Below are positions 6,175 to 6,636 of a DNA stretch of 6,636 nt, one piece after another (positions within the stretch are counted from its first letter, which is position 1; each line of letters opens with the position of its first letter). Source of the stretch: an uncultured Faecalicoccus sp. Its GTDB lineage: Bacteria > Bacillota_I > Bacilli_A > Erysipelotrichales > Erysipelotrichaceae. A program made the translations under genes and the position numbers. Under the pieces are notes generated by a model. It did no database searches. It was given only the letters and a program-made list of their open reading frames with translations, and was not told where the DNA came from. Location: NCBI GenBank assembly GCA_902497095.1, contig CABVDD010000062.1:1-6636 (forward strand), in the 5' to 3' direction.

Positions 6175-6202
6175 ACCTGTAAGATGACAGGTTTATTTTT
6201 TT
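6175..6202 (+). terminator. Plus-strand terminator hairpin at the transposase 3' end
   Basis: ACCTGT (6175-6180) pairs with ACAGGT (6187-6192) around a 6-nt loop and is followed by TTTATTTTTTT (6192-6202). It reads in the opposite direction to the transposase, so it would stop transcription entering the element from the guaA side. The stem is short, so the strength is uncertain. Confidence 0.5.
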
Positions 6203-6636
6203 AGAAGATCCGGAGTTAGGTTGATTTGATCCGGATCTATTTTTTTGATATTCAACCTTTTCATGATGCCCTCGTTCGAATGAAAAAACTCGAAGATCTC
6301 GTAAGGACTTTTTCCGTGCAGATACTGTCTGTGGTATGAGTTCACATGCGAGAAGATCCGATCCAGATCCTCCTGTGACAGAAGCCCCAGCTTCCTCAGA
6401 TCCTTTTCCTTTGGGCATACATAGCGGAATAAAATATGATTGTTCTCCATATGTGGCTTCTGCCAGGAGGCCATGGAATTGCAATAGAAGACCTTACAGC
6501 CGAAAGCCTCTGTTTCTTCCGCTCTTGCGAATTCGGATCCGCGGTCTGTCAGAATGACCTGTACATATTTTCGGGAATTCTGCTCGCCCAGATCCTCATA
6601 CAGCTTGTGGATTCCCTGAAGCATATCTTCCGCAGT
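6193..6636 (-). CDS. IS30-family transposase, C-terminal part (truncated by window edge)
   Basis: The open frame runs off the right edge, so the visible 147 residues are the C-terminal part of a longer protein; the Met at 6624 is internal, preceded in frame by TAED. This DDE (RNase H-fold) transposase catalyses cut-and-paste or circle-mediated movement of its element. ILTDRGSEF holds the second catalytic Asp. SWQKPHMENNH contains the catalytic Glu 33 positions after that Asp, matching the IS30 D-E spacing and the family SSW..G.NEN motif. The first Asp is beyond the window. The frame ends LTPDLLKK at a TAA directly after a run of seven A; the +1 frame continues for about 23 codons to a TAG at 6123-6125, so the gene may have suffered or use a one-base slip here. 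Whether the element is active cannot be told. Confidence 0.88.
   Translation of the reverse strand, partial: TAEDMLQGIHKLYEDLGEQNSRKYVQVILTDRGSEFARAEETEAFGCKVFYCNSMASWQKPHMENNHILFRYVCPKEKDLRKLGLLSQEDLDRIFSHVNSYHRQYLHGKSPYEIFEFFHSNEGIMKRLNIKKIDPDQINLTPDLLKK

Larger units (their letters stand above)
5884..6192. other. Intergenic region between guaA and the transposase
   Basis: This 309-nt stretch has no convincing gene. It holds three copies of a GTGGAA-ended repeat (5925-5945, 5968-5985, 6113-6133), the terminator of guaA (5987-6020), and the stem of a second hairpin (6175-6192). The transposase end of the IS must lie somewhere in it, but its exact boundary cannot be set without the other end of the element. 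Confidence 0.7.
6113..6636 (-). mobile_element. IS30-family insertion sequence, partial (transposase 3' part and end)
   Basis: The element enters from the right edge; its transposase reads leftward towards guaA. Spot counts of several 60-base lines give about 50% GC here, against roughly 40% or lower in the host genes, consistent with acquired DNA. The left boundary is given as the outer edge of repeat copy 3, but it could lie further left, down to about 5968. The other terminus and any target duplication are outside the window. Confidence 0.6.

Noticed and set aside
6196..6202. Programmed -1 frameshift at the A7 run.
   Set aside because: The -1 frame reaches a stop after seven codons (INLSSYR), so it would add little; only the +1 frame gives a longer tail.
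6272..6284. GTTCGAATGAA in the transposase resembles GTTCGAGTGAA at the guaA stop, as if an attachment-site repeat.
   Set aside because: The match is 10 of 11 bases only, sits inside transposase coding sequence, and is expected by chance at this length.
6173..6484. A 103-residue open frame on the minus strand overlapping the transposase.
   Set aside because: It is a different frame of the transposase DNA; the overlapping frame carries the recognisable IS30 motifs and this one has none.

Overview
The window looks like a chromosomal segment of a low-GC Firmicute. The host genes are AT-rich, use strong AGGAG-type ribosome binding sites, and are separated by hairpin-plus-T-run terminators. The set of genes (GMP synthase, PfkB kinase, HAD phosphatase, CadA-type ATPase) would fit an Erysipelotrichaceae-like gut anaerobe, but that placement is inference and was not tested by any search.

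Left part (1-2582): the tail of an unidentified plus-strand gene ends at about 55 and is followed by a terminator that probably also serves the convergent gene. Next comes a minus-strand P1B-2 type (Zn/Cd/Pb) efflux ATPase, 627 aa, which lacks an N-terminal metal-binding domain. A divergent plus-strand gene encodes a 72-aa stand-alone heavy-metal-associated (HMA) domain protein. The two promoter regions share the 11-mer AATTGAACAAT. At the ATPase this lies in a dyad resembling an ArsR/SmtB-family operator. Together they look like a metal-responsive export module in which the HMA domain is supplied in trans.

Middle (2583-5883): a PfkB-family sugar or nucleoside kinase on the minus strand converges on the HMA gene. 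It is divergent from a HAD-IA phosphatase on the plus strand, and the two promoters overlap. The kinase has no ribosome binding site, and its extended -10 lies only 6 nt before the ATG, which suggests a leaderless mRNA. The HAD gene is followed 28 nt later by guaA (GMP synthase), which also has a good promoter of its own overlapping the HAD stop codon.

Right part (5884-6636): guaA is followed by a 309-nt gap holding two hairpin terminators and three copies of an 18-21 bp sequence ending in GTGGAA. The 3' part of an IS30-family transposase then enters from the right edge on the minus strand, with visibly higher GC than the host genes. One copy of the 18-21 bp repeat lies just past the transposase stop and may be the IS end. 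The other two copies face each other across 22 nt and may be the remnant of a related element.

No CRISPR array, tRNA, rRNA or obviously new multi-gene system is visible. The most interesting signals are the shared metal-operator sequence, the leaderless and overlapping divergent promoter, and the IS-end repeats beside guaA.
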